Below are positions 1 to 5,728 of a stretch of DNA of 8,701 nucleotides, piece after piece. Below the pieces are notes generated by a model that saw nothing but the letters and a program-made list of their open reading frames with translations, was not told where the DNA came from and searched no databases. Position numbers and translations under genes: made by a program. How positions within the stretch are numbered: the stretch's first letter is position 1; every line of letters starts with the position of its first letter. Where the stretch lies: positions 1 to 8,701 of the forward strand of contig JAJYMT010000050.1 of the NCBI GenBank assembly GCA_021786695.1, given 5' to 3'. The DNA comes from a bacterium (GTDB taxonomy: Bacteria; Patescibacteriota; Patescibacteriia; Patescibacteriales; GWE2-39-37).

Positions 1-86
1 TTATGACGGATTGTGGTTGTTTATATATACATGCTCACGATATATGGCATTTTATTGTAAAAGATCGCTTTGTTCTTTGGAAAGCC

Positions 87-115
87 ATTATACCCTTAAA
101 TTACATATTTGTCAA
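87..115 (-). promoter_or_regulatory. Consensus sigma-70 promoter pointing left
   Basis: Read on the minus strand, a perfect -35 TTGACA (115-110) is followed by a 17-base spacer and a perfect -10 TATAAT (92-87). Transcription should start near base 80 and run off the left edge. The roughly 80 transcribed bases inside the window contain only very short frames (for example an ATG frame of nine codons), so the product lies outside the window or is an RNA. Confidence 0.7.
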
Positions 116-179
116 TTGTTTTTTATTACTAATTATACTTTTTTGTATAAATTTTACCCGATTATTTATTTATAGACTG

Positions 180-188
180 TGATATAAT
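180..188 (+). promoter_or_regulatory. Extended -10 promoter upstream of the broken peptidase gene
   Basis: The string TGATATAAT is an exact TGN-TATAAT extended -10. No convincing -35 lies 16 to 18 bases upstream, which is acceptable for this promoter class. The expected start is near base 195, about 14 bases before the ATG at 209, so the leader would be very short and carries no Shine-Dalgarno sequence. Confidence 0.5.
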
Positions 189-208
189 TAAAACATAAAA
201 AAACTACC

Positions 209-737
209 ATGAACAAGAAACAAAGGGTCGGGGCTGACAAAATTACACGGGACTTAAGATCATTTCAAAAAAATTGAATGATTTTTACCAAATCAATGGA
301 ACCGATCTGCCGGAAATAGTTTATTTTAATTCACGCAAGGAAATTGATGAATACTGGGGCAAAAAAACGGAGTTGTGGTTGTCTGCCTGGGTAAAAAATA
401 ATAAAATTAATATCTTGTCTCCGGCTCTTGTCTCCGGCGAGTTACACCAGAGAATCATCTCACAAAGATATCAAACACTTTTGGCAAACATTGCATCACG
501 AATACGCGCATCTGTATTTTGAAAAGGTGGTCGGTACCAACAAGCCAAAAAGAAATTTATGCCCTGGGTTATTTCTGGACAAAATTTTTGCTTGATAATT
601 TCGGAGTAGAAAATCTGTTGCGTTTGGTCCGTTCGCTGCACAAAGATATTTCTGAAAAACAATTCGCTCGTCAGTTCAAAAAAATTTACCGAACCCCCTT
701 CTCATCAATCGGGCTTTCTGTGTTAATCAAACAATAA
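209..737 (+). pseudogene. Broken HEXXH zinc metallopeptidase (peptidase MA-like)
   Basis: The gene is spread over all three forward frames. An ATG at 209 opens a frame that ends at a TGA (275-277) just after a run of seven A (267-273). Adding one base there would fuse it to the next frame, which reads SRKEIDEYWGKKTELW and then NNKINILSP. From about 439 a second frame reads SYTRESSHKDIKHFWQTL and then HHEYAHLYFEKVVGTNKP; HEYAH (497-511) is an HEXXH zinc site. From about 540 the third frame reads EIYALGYFWTKFLLDNFG and continues to TAA at 735-737. Joined, this resembles soluble or secreted gluzincin-type peptidases. The segment usually carrying a WxxEG glutamate after the HEXXH helix is absent, which suggests an internal deletion at about 540-556. 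The family is assigned from motifs only. Whether the lesions are biological or assembly errors cannot be decided here. It is AT-rich compared with genes further right. Confidence 0.72.
414..438 (+). repeat. 13-bp tandem duplication inside the peptidase gene
   Basis: CTTGTCTCCGGC occurs at 414-425 and again at 427-438, giving a period of 13. Because 13 is not a multiple of three, the second copy shifts the frame. Deleting one unit makes the frame run from NNKINILSPA directly into SYTRESSHKD and the HEXXH site. Confidence 0.9.
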
Positions 738-762
738 TTTAGAAATTTAAATTTATTGAACC

Positions 763-1365
763 ATGATTTACAACCGGCTCTATCAAAACAATAAAAACGT
801 CTGGGGCGACAGCGTGAATAAATTAATTATTCTTGTTTTTAAAAATTTAAAACCAGGGTCAACGTTTCTTGATCTTGGCTGTGGGCAGGGCAAAGATGCC
901 TTGTTTATGGCTAGAAATAATTTTCAGGTAACTGCGGTAGATGCGTCAGAAGCCGCAATCAGCCAGTTGAAATCAACCGCTCAAGCCGAAGGTTTGAAAA
1001 ATCTAAAAGCAATACGAAGCGATGTAAAAGATTTCAAGATAGAAAATAATAAATATGAAATAATTTTCGGAAACAACCTATTGCAGTTTTTAGACAAAGA
1101 TTCCGCGCTACCTATCGTCAACGATATAAAAGAAAAAGTTTCACCGGATGGCTATATTATACTCGCTTCATTTACAACGGATGATCCTTCGTATAGCAAA
1201 CAAAAAGAAAATAAGGCATATTTTAAGCCGCAAGAGCTGCTGAAACTGTTTGCGGGGTTTAAAATCATTCACTACTTTGAAAATAAGGTTATGGATAATG
1301 GCCATCCGGGTTCACCAGAGTCACATCAGCATGGCGTGGTCAGGATCATCGCCCAAAAACAATAA
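763..1365 (+). CDS. Class I SAM-dependent methyltransferase, TehB-like
   Basis: This is a predicted soluble 200-residue methyltransferase that would transfer a methyl group from S-adenosylmethionine. Motif I is FLDLGCGQGKD at residues 35-45. The acidic residue for the SAM ribose is D60 in TAVDAS, and D87 in RSDV lies where the adenine-side acidic residue is expected. The central sheet continues through NKYEIIFGNNLLQFL (about 96-110) and SPDGYIILASF (127-137). The C-terminal HQHGVVRIIAQK resembles the end of TehB-like proteins, some of which methylate tellurite or other small compounds; the substrate here cannot be read. The ATG at 763 is 25 bases after the broken peptidase gene and has no Shine-Dalgarno sequence, so co-transcription from the promoter at 180 is likely. 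Length and motif order look complete. The class is secure; the TehB label is moderate. Confidence 0.85.
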   Translation: MIYNRLYQNNKNVWGDSVNKLIILVFKNLKPGSTFLDLGCGQGKDALFMARNNFQVTAVDASEAAISQLKSTAQAEGLKNLKAIRSDVKDFKIENNKYEIIFGNNLLQFLDKDSALPIVNDIKEKVSPDGYIILASFTTDDPSYSKQKENKAYFKPQELLKLFAGFKIIHYFENKVMDNGHPGSPESHQHGVVRIIAQKQ

Positions 1366-1424
1366 AAACCCCTCTCAGTCGCTAAATTAATAAGTGAACC
1401 GTAAGGAGGAGAACAAAAAAAACC

Positions 1425-1473
1425 AAGGGCCCGTTTGCTGCTAACACCAGCCACGAGCCCTTTTTCTTTTTTT
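1425..1473 (+). terminator. Rho-independent terminator after the methyltransferase
   Basis: AAGGGCCCGT (1425-1434) pairs with ACGAGCCCTT (1453-1462) with one mismatch, and GCTG/CAGC inside the loop can extend the fold. It is followed at once by a T-rich run (1461-1473). A full SD-like TAAGGAGG (1402-1409) sits just upstream with no start codon after it. Confidence 0.75.
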
Positions 1474-1483
1474 AAAACTTTCC

Positions 1484-1489
1484 TATAAT
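1484..1489 (+). promoter_or_regulatory. -10 element implying a leaderless GNAT mRNA
   Basis: A perfect TATAAT ends seven bases before the ATG at 1496, so the expected transcription start falls on or next to the start codon. The -35 region overlaps the T run of the preceding terminator and matches poorly, so the promoter rests mainly on the -10. Confidence 0.45.
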
Positions 1490-1495
1490 TTCAAT

Positions 1496-2029
1496 ATGAA
1501 GCAGAAAAAAATCAATCTCAGAAAAATCAAAAAAACCGACCTCCCTTTCTTTTTGAAATGGTGGAAAGACAAGGAGCTGATTTCGCTTACCAGCGGGATT
1601 TACGAAAAATCTGATAAGGTTCTTGCCGGTTATTTTTTCAACATGACGAAACCCGGGCCGGACAAACACTATACGATAATCCTGAACCGCACGAAGCCGA
1701 TCGGCAATCTTTCCCTGACCCACCTGAACAAAACAACCTTCGAGGGCCATGTCGTGATCGGTGAAAAAAAATACTGGGGCAAAGGATTCGGCCGCGAGGC
1801 AATCAGATTATCGTTGCGGATTGCCTTCAATAAATTAGGTTATCGGCAGGCCTACCTTGAGGTCAGGCCGGACAACGAAAGGGCGATCAAAACCTACAAA
1901 TCGCTCGGCTTTGAGGAGCGGGGGTTGAAAAAATACCCGAAAAATAAATTTCAGCCCATAGTACTGAAAATGACGCTTGATAAAAACGAATTCAACCGAA
2001 ATTTTGAGCCGGCTGTCTCGAAACGATAA
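1496..2029 (+). CDS. GNAT family N-acetyltransferase, RimJ/RimL-like
   Basis: This 177-residue protein would transfer an acetyl group from acetyl-CoA to an amine; the acceptor is not evident. The start LRKIKKTDLPFFLKWW (residues 8-23) is the usual first strand and helix of GNAT proteins. The acetyl-CoA pyrophosphate loop is KYWGKGFGREAI at 92-103, matching the Q/RxxGxG/A motif A. VRPDNERAIKTYKSLGFEE (123-141) is the typical motif B region with the asparagine and the tyrosine-leucine-glycine-phenylalanine turn. These features are closest to the ribosomal-protein or antibiotic-modifying RimJ/RimL group. The ATG at 1496 lacks a Shine-Dalgarno sequence and lies directly behind a -10 element, so translation is probably leaderless. 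It sits alone between a terminator and the next promoter. The 16 residues after KMTLDK are lysine-poor and look like an unstructured tail. The family call is firm, the substrate unknown. Confidence 0.88.
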   Translation: MKQKKINLRKIKKTDLPFFLKWWKDKELISLTSGIYEKSDKVLAGYFFNMTKPGPDKHYTIILNRTKPIGNLSLTHLNKTTFEGHVVIGEKKYWGKGFGREAIRLSLRIAFNKLGYRQAYLEVRPDNERAIKTYKSLGFEERGLKKYPKNKFQPIVLKMTLDKNEFNRNFEPAVSKR

Positions 2030-2031
2030 AA

Positions 2032-2059
2032 TTGCCTTCCTGCTAAATTATGCTATAAT
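2032..2059 (+). promoter_or_regulatory. Promoter of the aminotransferase (and probably the carboxykinase)
   Basis: A -35 TTGCCT (2032-2037) is followed by a 16-base spacer and a perfect extended -10, TGCTATAAT (2051-2059). Transcription should begin near 2066, about 50 bases before the ATG at 2116. It starts three bases after the GNAT stop codon, so the aminotransferase is expressed independently of GNAT. Confidence 0.65.
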
Positions 2060-2071
2060 ATGAGCGGTTGA

Positions 2072-2097
2072 GGGGATGAAAATCCCTCTTTTATTTT
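2072..2097 (+). terminator. Terminator-like hairpin in the aminotransferase leader
   Basis: GGGGAT (2072-2077) pairs with ATCCCT (2082-2087), including one G-U pair, around a GAAA tetraloop. It is followed by a T-rich stretch broken by single C and A bases. It lies immediately after the predicted transcription start of the promoter at 2032-2059, so it could end read-through from GNAT, attenuate the aminotransferase, or protect the mRNA 5' end. Confidence 0.5.
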
Positions 2098-2115
2098 TAC
2101 TTAAAAGTTTAAAAA

Positions 2116-3441
2116 ATGAGCCCCTACGCTGAAGAGCTCAATCAAATCATCAACGACGCCAATCCGGCAATTTTTGATTTATTGTCCGAAAAGGGCCGGG
2201 CGATTTATTTTCCCAAAGCCGGGATACTCGGACAGTCCGCCGAGGCCAAGGGCAAACGGCTCAACGCCACCATCGGCATCGGCCTCAACGATGACGGCTC
2301 GCCGATCCGTCTTGATTCGATCGCCAGCCGTATTGACCTGCCTCCCGCGGACGTATTTCCCTACGCTCCCGGCTATGGCAAGCCGGAATTAAGAAAAAAA
2401 TGGCAGGAACTGATCCGCGCCAAAAATCCGACACTAAAGACGGAAATCAGTTCTCCGGTCGCGACCAACGCGCTCACCAATGCCCTGTCGCTTGCCGGCT
2501 ATCTGTTCGTTGATCCGGGCGACCGGGTAATCTGCGCCGACCGCTTCTGGGGCACCTACCGGCTGATTTTCGAAAACGGCTATGGCGGAGAATTGGCGAC
2601 CTTCAATACCTTCAAAGATAACGGTTTCGATTTAGCTGGTTTTAAAACCGCCCTTTCCAGTAAGCCACCGGGTGGCTTACAATCAAAAAGGGTGGTGTTA
2701 TTGAATTTTCCAAACAACCCCTCTGGCTATACTCCGACCGAGGCGGAGGCGAAAGGGATCGCGGCGATCATCAAAGCGCGCGCCGAAGCCGGCGACCGAT
2801 TGGCCGTCTTGGTTGACGACGCTTATTTCGGCTTGGTCTATGAAGACGGTATCTTCAAAGAATCACTCTTTTCCCTGCTCGCGGACTGCCACGAAAACGT
2901 CTTGACAATAAAAATCGACGGTCCGACCAAAGAGGACTATGTCTGGGGCCTGCGGGTCGGTTTTCTGACTTACGCGGTCAAGAGCGGTACTACGGAATTA
3001 TATCAGGCGCTTTCTGACAAAACGGCCGGCGCGGTGCGCGGCAACATCTCCAACGTATCCAACTTGTCGCAATCCCTCCTCTTGTCCGCCTTCACTTCGC
3101 CGGATTACGAAAAGGAGAAAAAACAGAAGTTCGAATTGCTGAAGTCGCGCTATCTCAAGGTGAAAGAGACGCTCGCCCAGAAAAAATACGCGCAATACTT
3201 TTCCGCCCTGCCCTGCAATTCCGGCTACTTCATCTGCCTGAAATTGGCTGCCGGTCTGGATGCCGACGCCGTAAGAAAACTGCTGCTCGAAAAATACGAC
3301 ACCGGCGTCATCTCCTTGAAGGACTCGATCCGCCTGGCCTTCTCCTCGGTGCCGACCGACAAAATACCGGAACTGATTGAGAATATTTATCAAGCGTGCC
3401 TTGAGACAAAATCCCAATTTCAAAATCCAAATGTCAAATAA
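2116..3441 (+). CDS. PLP-dependent aminotransferase, class I/II fold
   Basis: This 441-residue cytoplasmic enzyme would move an amino group between an amino acid and a 2-oxo acid using pyridoxal phosphate. YAPGYGKPELRKKW (83-96) is the usual region before the large domain. FPNNPSGY (198-205) contains the N of the cofactor pocket, and VDDAYFG (233-239) carries the aspartate that pairs with the pyridine nitrogen and the following tyrosine. K272 in GPTKED, followed by GLRVGF (278-283), fits the Schiff-base lysine and phosphate-binding arginine. R406 in SIRLAF fits the carboxylate-binding arginine. The amino donor cannot be read. There is no Shine-Dalgarno before the ATG at 2116. Two oddities: residues 182-189 (SKPPGGLQ) are encoded by a palindrome, and the last ten residues (from K432) are encoded by the repeat at 3409-3519. 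It may be co-transcribed with the carboxykinase and could supply oxaloacetate if it acts on aspartate, which is inference. Confidence 0.88.
   Translation: MSPYAEELNQIINDANPAIFDLLSEKGRAIYFPKAGILGQSAEAKGKRLNATIGIGLNDDGSPIRLDSIASRIDLPPADVFPYAPGYGKPELRKKWQELIRAKNPTLKTEISSPVATNALTNALSLAGYLFVDPGDRVICADRFWGTYRLIFENGYGGELATFNTFKDNGFDLAGFKTALSSKPPGGLQSKRVVLLNFPNNPSGYTPTEAEAKGIAAIIKARAEAGDRLAVLVDDAYFGLVYEDGIFKESLFSLLADCHENVLTIKIDGPTKEDYVWGLRVGFLTYAVKSGTTELYQALSDKTAGAVRGNISNVSNLSQSLLLSAFTSPDYEKEKKQKFELLKSRYLKVKETLAQKKYAQYFSALPCNSGYFICLKLAAGLDADAVRKLLLEKYDTGVISLKDSIRLAFSSVPTDKIPELIENIYQACLETKSQFQNPNVK
2660..2680. repeat. Perfect 21-bp palindrome inside the aminotransferase gene
   Basis: GTAAGCCACC (2660-2669), one central G, then the exact complement GGTGGCTTAC (2671-2680). 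It encodes most of SKPPGGLQ, a proline and glycine-rich stretch between the helix TAL and the strand VVLLNFP. It has the shape of a REP-like or mobile palindromic insert kept in frame. Confidence 0.8.
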
Positions 3442-3519
3442 ATGTCAAATATCAAAGTATAAATTGGGATTTGGGATTTTGGATTTTATTTGTCGTTTGA
3501 GTTTTGAAATTTGAAATTA
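3409..3519. repeat. AT-rich direct and inverted repeat tract between two genes
   Basis: AAATCCCAATTT (3409-3420) has its exact complement AAATTGGGATTT at 3461-3472. Between them AATGTCAAATA is repeated in tandem (3430-3440 and 3441-3451). On the right, GGGATTT, GGGATTTT and GGATTTT follow each other (3466-3487), then GAAATTT twice (about 3506-3519). The first half is C and A rich and the second half is its T and G rich counterpart, so a long imperfect hairpin is possible. The aminotransferase stop codon (3439-3441) lies inside it. Confidence 0.85.
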
Positions 3520-3524
3520 AACAT

Positions 3525-5087
3525 ATGAATATTCCATCAGAATTGATAAACGACGAGAATCTAAATAAATTACTGGCGTTAAACAATAGTCATGTAATAG
3601 AGATCGTCTCCCGCTATGCCGATCTCTGCCGGCCGGCCAAAATCACCGTAATCACCGAGTCGCCGGAGGACGCGGCTTATGTGCGCGCTAAATCGCTTGA
3701 AAACGGAGAAGAAACGGCGCTCGCTATGGCCGGCCACACCTATCACTTCGACGGTATGGCCGACCAGGGCCGCGACAAGGCGGTGACCAAAGTACTCATT
3801 CCTGCCGGCGCGAAGATGAGCAGGGCGATCAATTCTATGGATCGCGATGAAGGCCTGAAGGAAATGGATGAAAAACTGGCGCGGATAATGGCCGGCAAGG
3901 AGATGTTTGTGGCGTTTTTTTCGCTCGGCCCGACCAATTCCCGCTTTTCCATCGCCGCACTCCAGCTGACCGACTCGGCCTATGTGGTGCACGCCGAGTC
4001 GCTGCTCTACCGCCAGGGATACGCCGAATTCAGGTGGCTCGAGGGTTTTAATAATTTTTTCCATTTCATCCACTCCGCGGGCGAGCTCAATGAAAACCGT
4101 ACCTCGAAAAATGCAGGCGACAAGCGGATCTACATCGACCTGGAAGGCAACCGCGTCTTTTCGGTCAACACCCAATACGCAGGCAATTCGCTGGGACTAA
4201 AAAAACTGGCCTTGCGTCTGGCGATAAAAAAATCCCACGACGAGGACTGGCTGTGCGAACATATGTTCGTGATGGGCGCCAAACCCGAGGGGAAAAATCG
4301 AACCACCTATTTCACCGGCGCCTTTCCTTCCGCCTGCGGCAAGACCTCGACCGCCATGATTCCGGGACAGACCATTATCGGCGATGACATCGCCTATCTG
4401 AAGATCGGCGCTGACGGCCGCGCCTACGCCGCCAATGTCGAGCAGGGCATTTTCGGTATCATCGAGGATGTCAATCCGATCGATGATCCGCTGATCTATC
4501 GGACGCTTACCAGCCCGCGCGAGGTGATTTTTTCCAACGTGCTGATCAGAAATGATAAGCCGTATTGGCTCGGCATGGGAGAGGAACTGCCGAAAGAGGG
4601 GCTGAATTTCTCGGGCGAGTGGCGCGAGGGCAAGACGGACGAAGCGGGCAACGAAATCAAGCCGGCCCACAAGAACGCGCGCTATACCATCAGGATCGGC
4701 GAACTGGAAAATGCCGATCCGAACCTCGACAACCCCGAGGGAGTGCCGGTCGACGGCATCATCTATGGCGGCCGTGATTACGACGTTTCGCCGCCGGTGG
4801 TCGAATCGCTTTCCTGGCCGCATGGTGTCTTTATGGGCGCGATCTTAGAATCGGAAACGACCGCGGCAATCCTAGGCAAGCCGGAAAAAGTTCATAACCC
4901 GATGGCCAACATCGATTTTATGGTAGTGCCGCTCGGAACATACCTCAAAAACCATCTCAAGTTCGGCTCCGATCTGGACCGCCAGCCGAAAATCTTCGCC
5001 ACTAACTATTTCCTCAAGGACGCGGACGGCAAATTCCTGAACCAAAAAGTCGACAAGAAGGTCTGGCCGGATCCACGGCGAGTTTGA
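3525..5087 (+). CDS. pckG: Phosphoenolpyruvate carboxykinase (GTP), archaeal-type, cut short by a frameshift
   Basis: PEPCK interconverts oxaloacetate plus GTP with phosphoenolpyruvate, carbon dioxide and GDP, in the cytoplasm. Numbered from the ATG at 3525, the metal and substrate residues fit K226/K227 (LGLKK), H246 (CEHMF) and D287/D288 (GDDIA). The P-loop with the mobile active-site cysteine is FPSACGKTSTAM at 267-278 (C271, K273), and R83 may be the family's oxaloacetate arginine. GGRDYD (415-420) and LESETTAAILG (441-451) resemble archaeal-type GTP enzymes, not the ATP form. The ATG at 3525 is preferred over a TTG at 3504, which lies in the repeat tract; neither has a Shine-Dalgarno sequence. 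The frame ends at 5087 after KKVWPDPRRV, while the expected continuation lies in another frame (5068-5373), so this copy lacks about 100 C-terminal residues. It may be read through from the aminotransferase promoter. If the shift is real, activity is doubtful. Confidence 0.9.
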   Translation: MNIPSELINDENLNKLLALNNSHVIEIVSRYADLCRPAKITVITESPEDAAYVRAKSLENGEETALAMAGHTYHFDGMADQGRDKAVTKVLIPAGAKMSRAINSMDRDEGLKEMDEKLARIMAGKEMFVAFFSLGPTNSRFSIAALQLTDSAYVVHAESLLYRQGYAEFRWLEGFNNFFHFIHSAGELNENRTSKNAGDKRIYIDLEGNRVFSVNTQYAGNSLGLKKLALRLAIKKSHDEDWLCEHMFVMGAKPEGKNRTTYFTGAFPSACGKTSTAMIPGQTIIGDDIAYLKIGADGRAYAANVEQGIFGIIEDVNPIDDPLIYRTLTSPREVIFSNVLIRNDKPYWLGMGEELPKEGLNFSGEWREGKTDEAGNEIKPAHKNARYTIRIGELENADPNLDNPEGVPVDGIIYGGRDYDVSPPVVESLSWPHGVFMGAILESETTAAILGKPEKVHNPMANIDFMVVPLGTYLKNHLKFGSDLDRQPKIFATNYFLKDADGKFLNQKVDKKVWPDPRRV

Positions 5088-5373
5088 AGCGCTTGAAACC
5101 CCGCTCGGCTTTCTTCCGAAATATGCCGATTTGAAACATCTGTTCAAACAAATTTTCGACCGCGACTATACCCGCGAAAATTACGAGGAGCAATTCTCGG
5201 TTCGCGCCGCCAAGATCTTGGACCGACTCGAACGGATTGAACGGGTATACCGGGAAGAAGCGGAGGTGCCGGAGGAATTTTTCGAGCATCTCGCCCGGCA
5301 GAAACAGCGGCTGTTTGACGCCCAGAAAGAAAAAGGCGCCGAAATAATTTCTCCTTTCGATTTTGAAATATAG
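5068..5373 (+). pseudogene. pckG: C-terminal part of the GTP phosphoenolpyruvate carboxykinase, shifted frame
   Basis: Starting at the CGG at 5068 this frame reads RIHGEFEALETPLGFLPKYA and then DLKHLFKQIFDRDYTRENY, and ends at TAG 5371-5373 after SPFDFEI. This is the normal C-terminal domain of archaeal-type PEPCK. Compared with the family, a short tryptophan-containing segment between VW and RIHGE is missing. A loss of about 14 or 17 bases after base 5066 would explain both the gap and the frame change. Adding 17 bases to 3525-5373 gives 621 residues, close to the usual family length. An internal ATG at 5131 exists but has no Shine-Dalgarno sequence, so independent translation is unlikely. 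The lesion could be a real deletion or an assembly error. Confidence 0.85.
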
Positions 5374-5386
5374 TTGCGGAATTTAA

Positions 5387-5426
5387 AAAACAAAAAGACC
5401 CTCCTTTTGGAGGGTCTTTTTGTTTT
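5387..5426. terminator. Bidirectional rho-independent terminator
   Basis: AAAACAAAAAGACCCTCC (5387-5404) and GGAGGGTCTTTTTGTTTT (5409-5426) are perfect complements around a TTTT loop. There are T runs on the right-hand side of both strands. It closes the carboxykinase transcript and, from the other side, the DUF1059 transcript, whose stop codon is only eight bases away. Confidence 0.93.
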
Positions 5427-5434
5427 ACTGGCGT

Positions 5435-5632
5435 TCAAACATTTTTTACCGCCGCCATCATCGCCTGTTTCAGCTGCGGGTCGGTCATCGTTTTCATCAT
5501 CTCTTTCATCTTATCCGGATGGATCCGCTTGGCGTGATCGCCCGCGATCATCATCGCCTCGTCCGCCGTTTCCGTCCTGACCTCGAAGCCGCAATCCTTC
5601 ATCCCCATATCTTTGCATGCTAAACTTTTCAT
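5435..5632 (-). CDS. DUF1059 family small protein
   Basis: This 65-residue protein begins MKSLACKDMGMKDCGFEV, the hallmark of the DUF1059 family of small predicted metal-binding proteins; no biochemical role is established that I can name. Cys6 and Cys14 are the conserved cysteines, and H33 and H38 could also bind metal. The middle is predicted helical, ending in a methionine-rich KMKEMMKTMTDPQLKQAMM stretch (41-59). There is no signal peptide or membrane segment. The ATG at 5632 has a GGAG seven bases upstream, and two bases of that SD fall inside a GC-rich hairpin. The stop codon is followed by the strong terminator at 5387-5426. It lies 96 bases downstream of the LUD gene on the same strand with no clear terminator between them, so joint transcription is possible. 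Confidence 0.85.
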   Translation of the reverse strand: MKSLACKDMGMKDCGFEVRTETADEAMMIAGDHAKRIHPDKMKEMMKTMTDPQLKQAMMAAVKNV

Positions 5633-5639
5633 AAATTTA

Positions 5640-5678
5640 CTCCGGCCGGCTATGCCGATGAAGCATCCAGCCGACCGG
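5640..5678 (-). promoter_or_regulatory. GC-rich leader hairpin overlapping the DUF1059 Shine-Dalgarno
   Basis: CCGGCCGGCT (5642-5651) pairs with AGCCGACCGG (5669-5678). The single non-Watson-Crick position is a G-U pair on the minus-strand RNA but a C-A mismatch on the plus strand. GATG/CATC in the loop can add an inner stem. The GGAG of the DUF1059 ribosome site occupies 5643-5640, so the stem covers its first two bases. Confidence 0.5.
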
Positions 5679-5697
5679 CCGGTTAGTAATTAAATTC

Positions 5698-5716
5698 GCG
5701 CCCGCGGCGCCCGCGG
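5698..5716. repeat. GC-rich 9-bp tandem repeat with CCGCGG palindromes
   Basis: GCGCCCGCG is present twice in tandem (5698-5706 and 5707-5715), creating two CCGCGG sites that can also pair with each other. It lies between the LUD stop codon and the DUF1059 leader hairpin. It has no T run, so it is not a typical terminator. Confidence 0.7.
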
Positions 5717-5728
5717 AAGCGGATTAAA

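Noticed and set aside
131..153. Imperfect palindrome AATTATAC/GTATAAATT upstream of the peptidase
   Set aside because: It is very AT-rich with a bulge; similar matches are expected by chance here, so I did not call an operator.
2998..3423. Minus-strand frame opposite the aminotransferase end
   Set aside because: No family motifs or start signals, and the aminotransferase frame is clear.
3579..4823. Long minus-strand open frames (3579-4175 and 4197-4823)
   Set aside because: They lie opposite the well-conserved carboxykinase and their translations look like antisense composition; no start signals.
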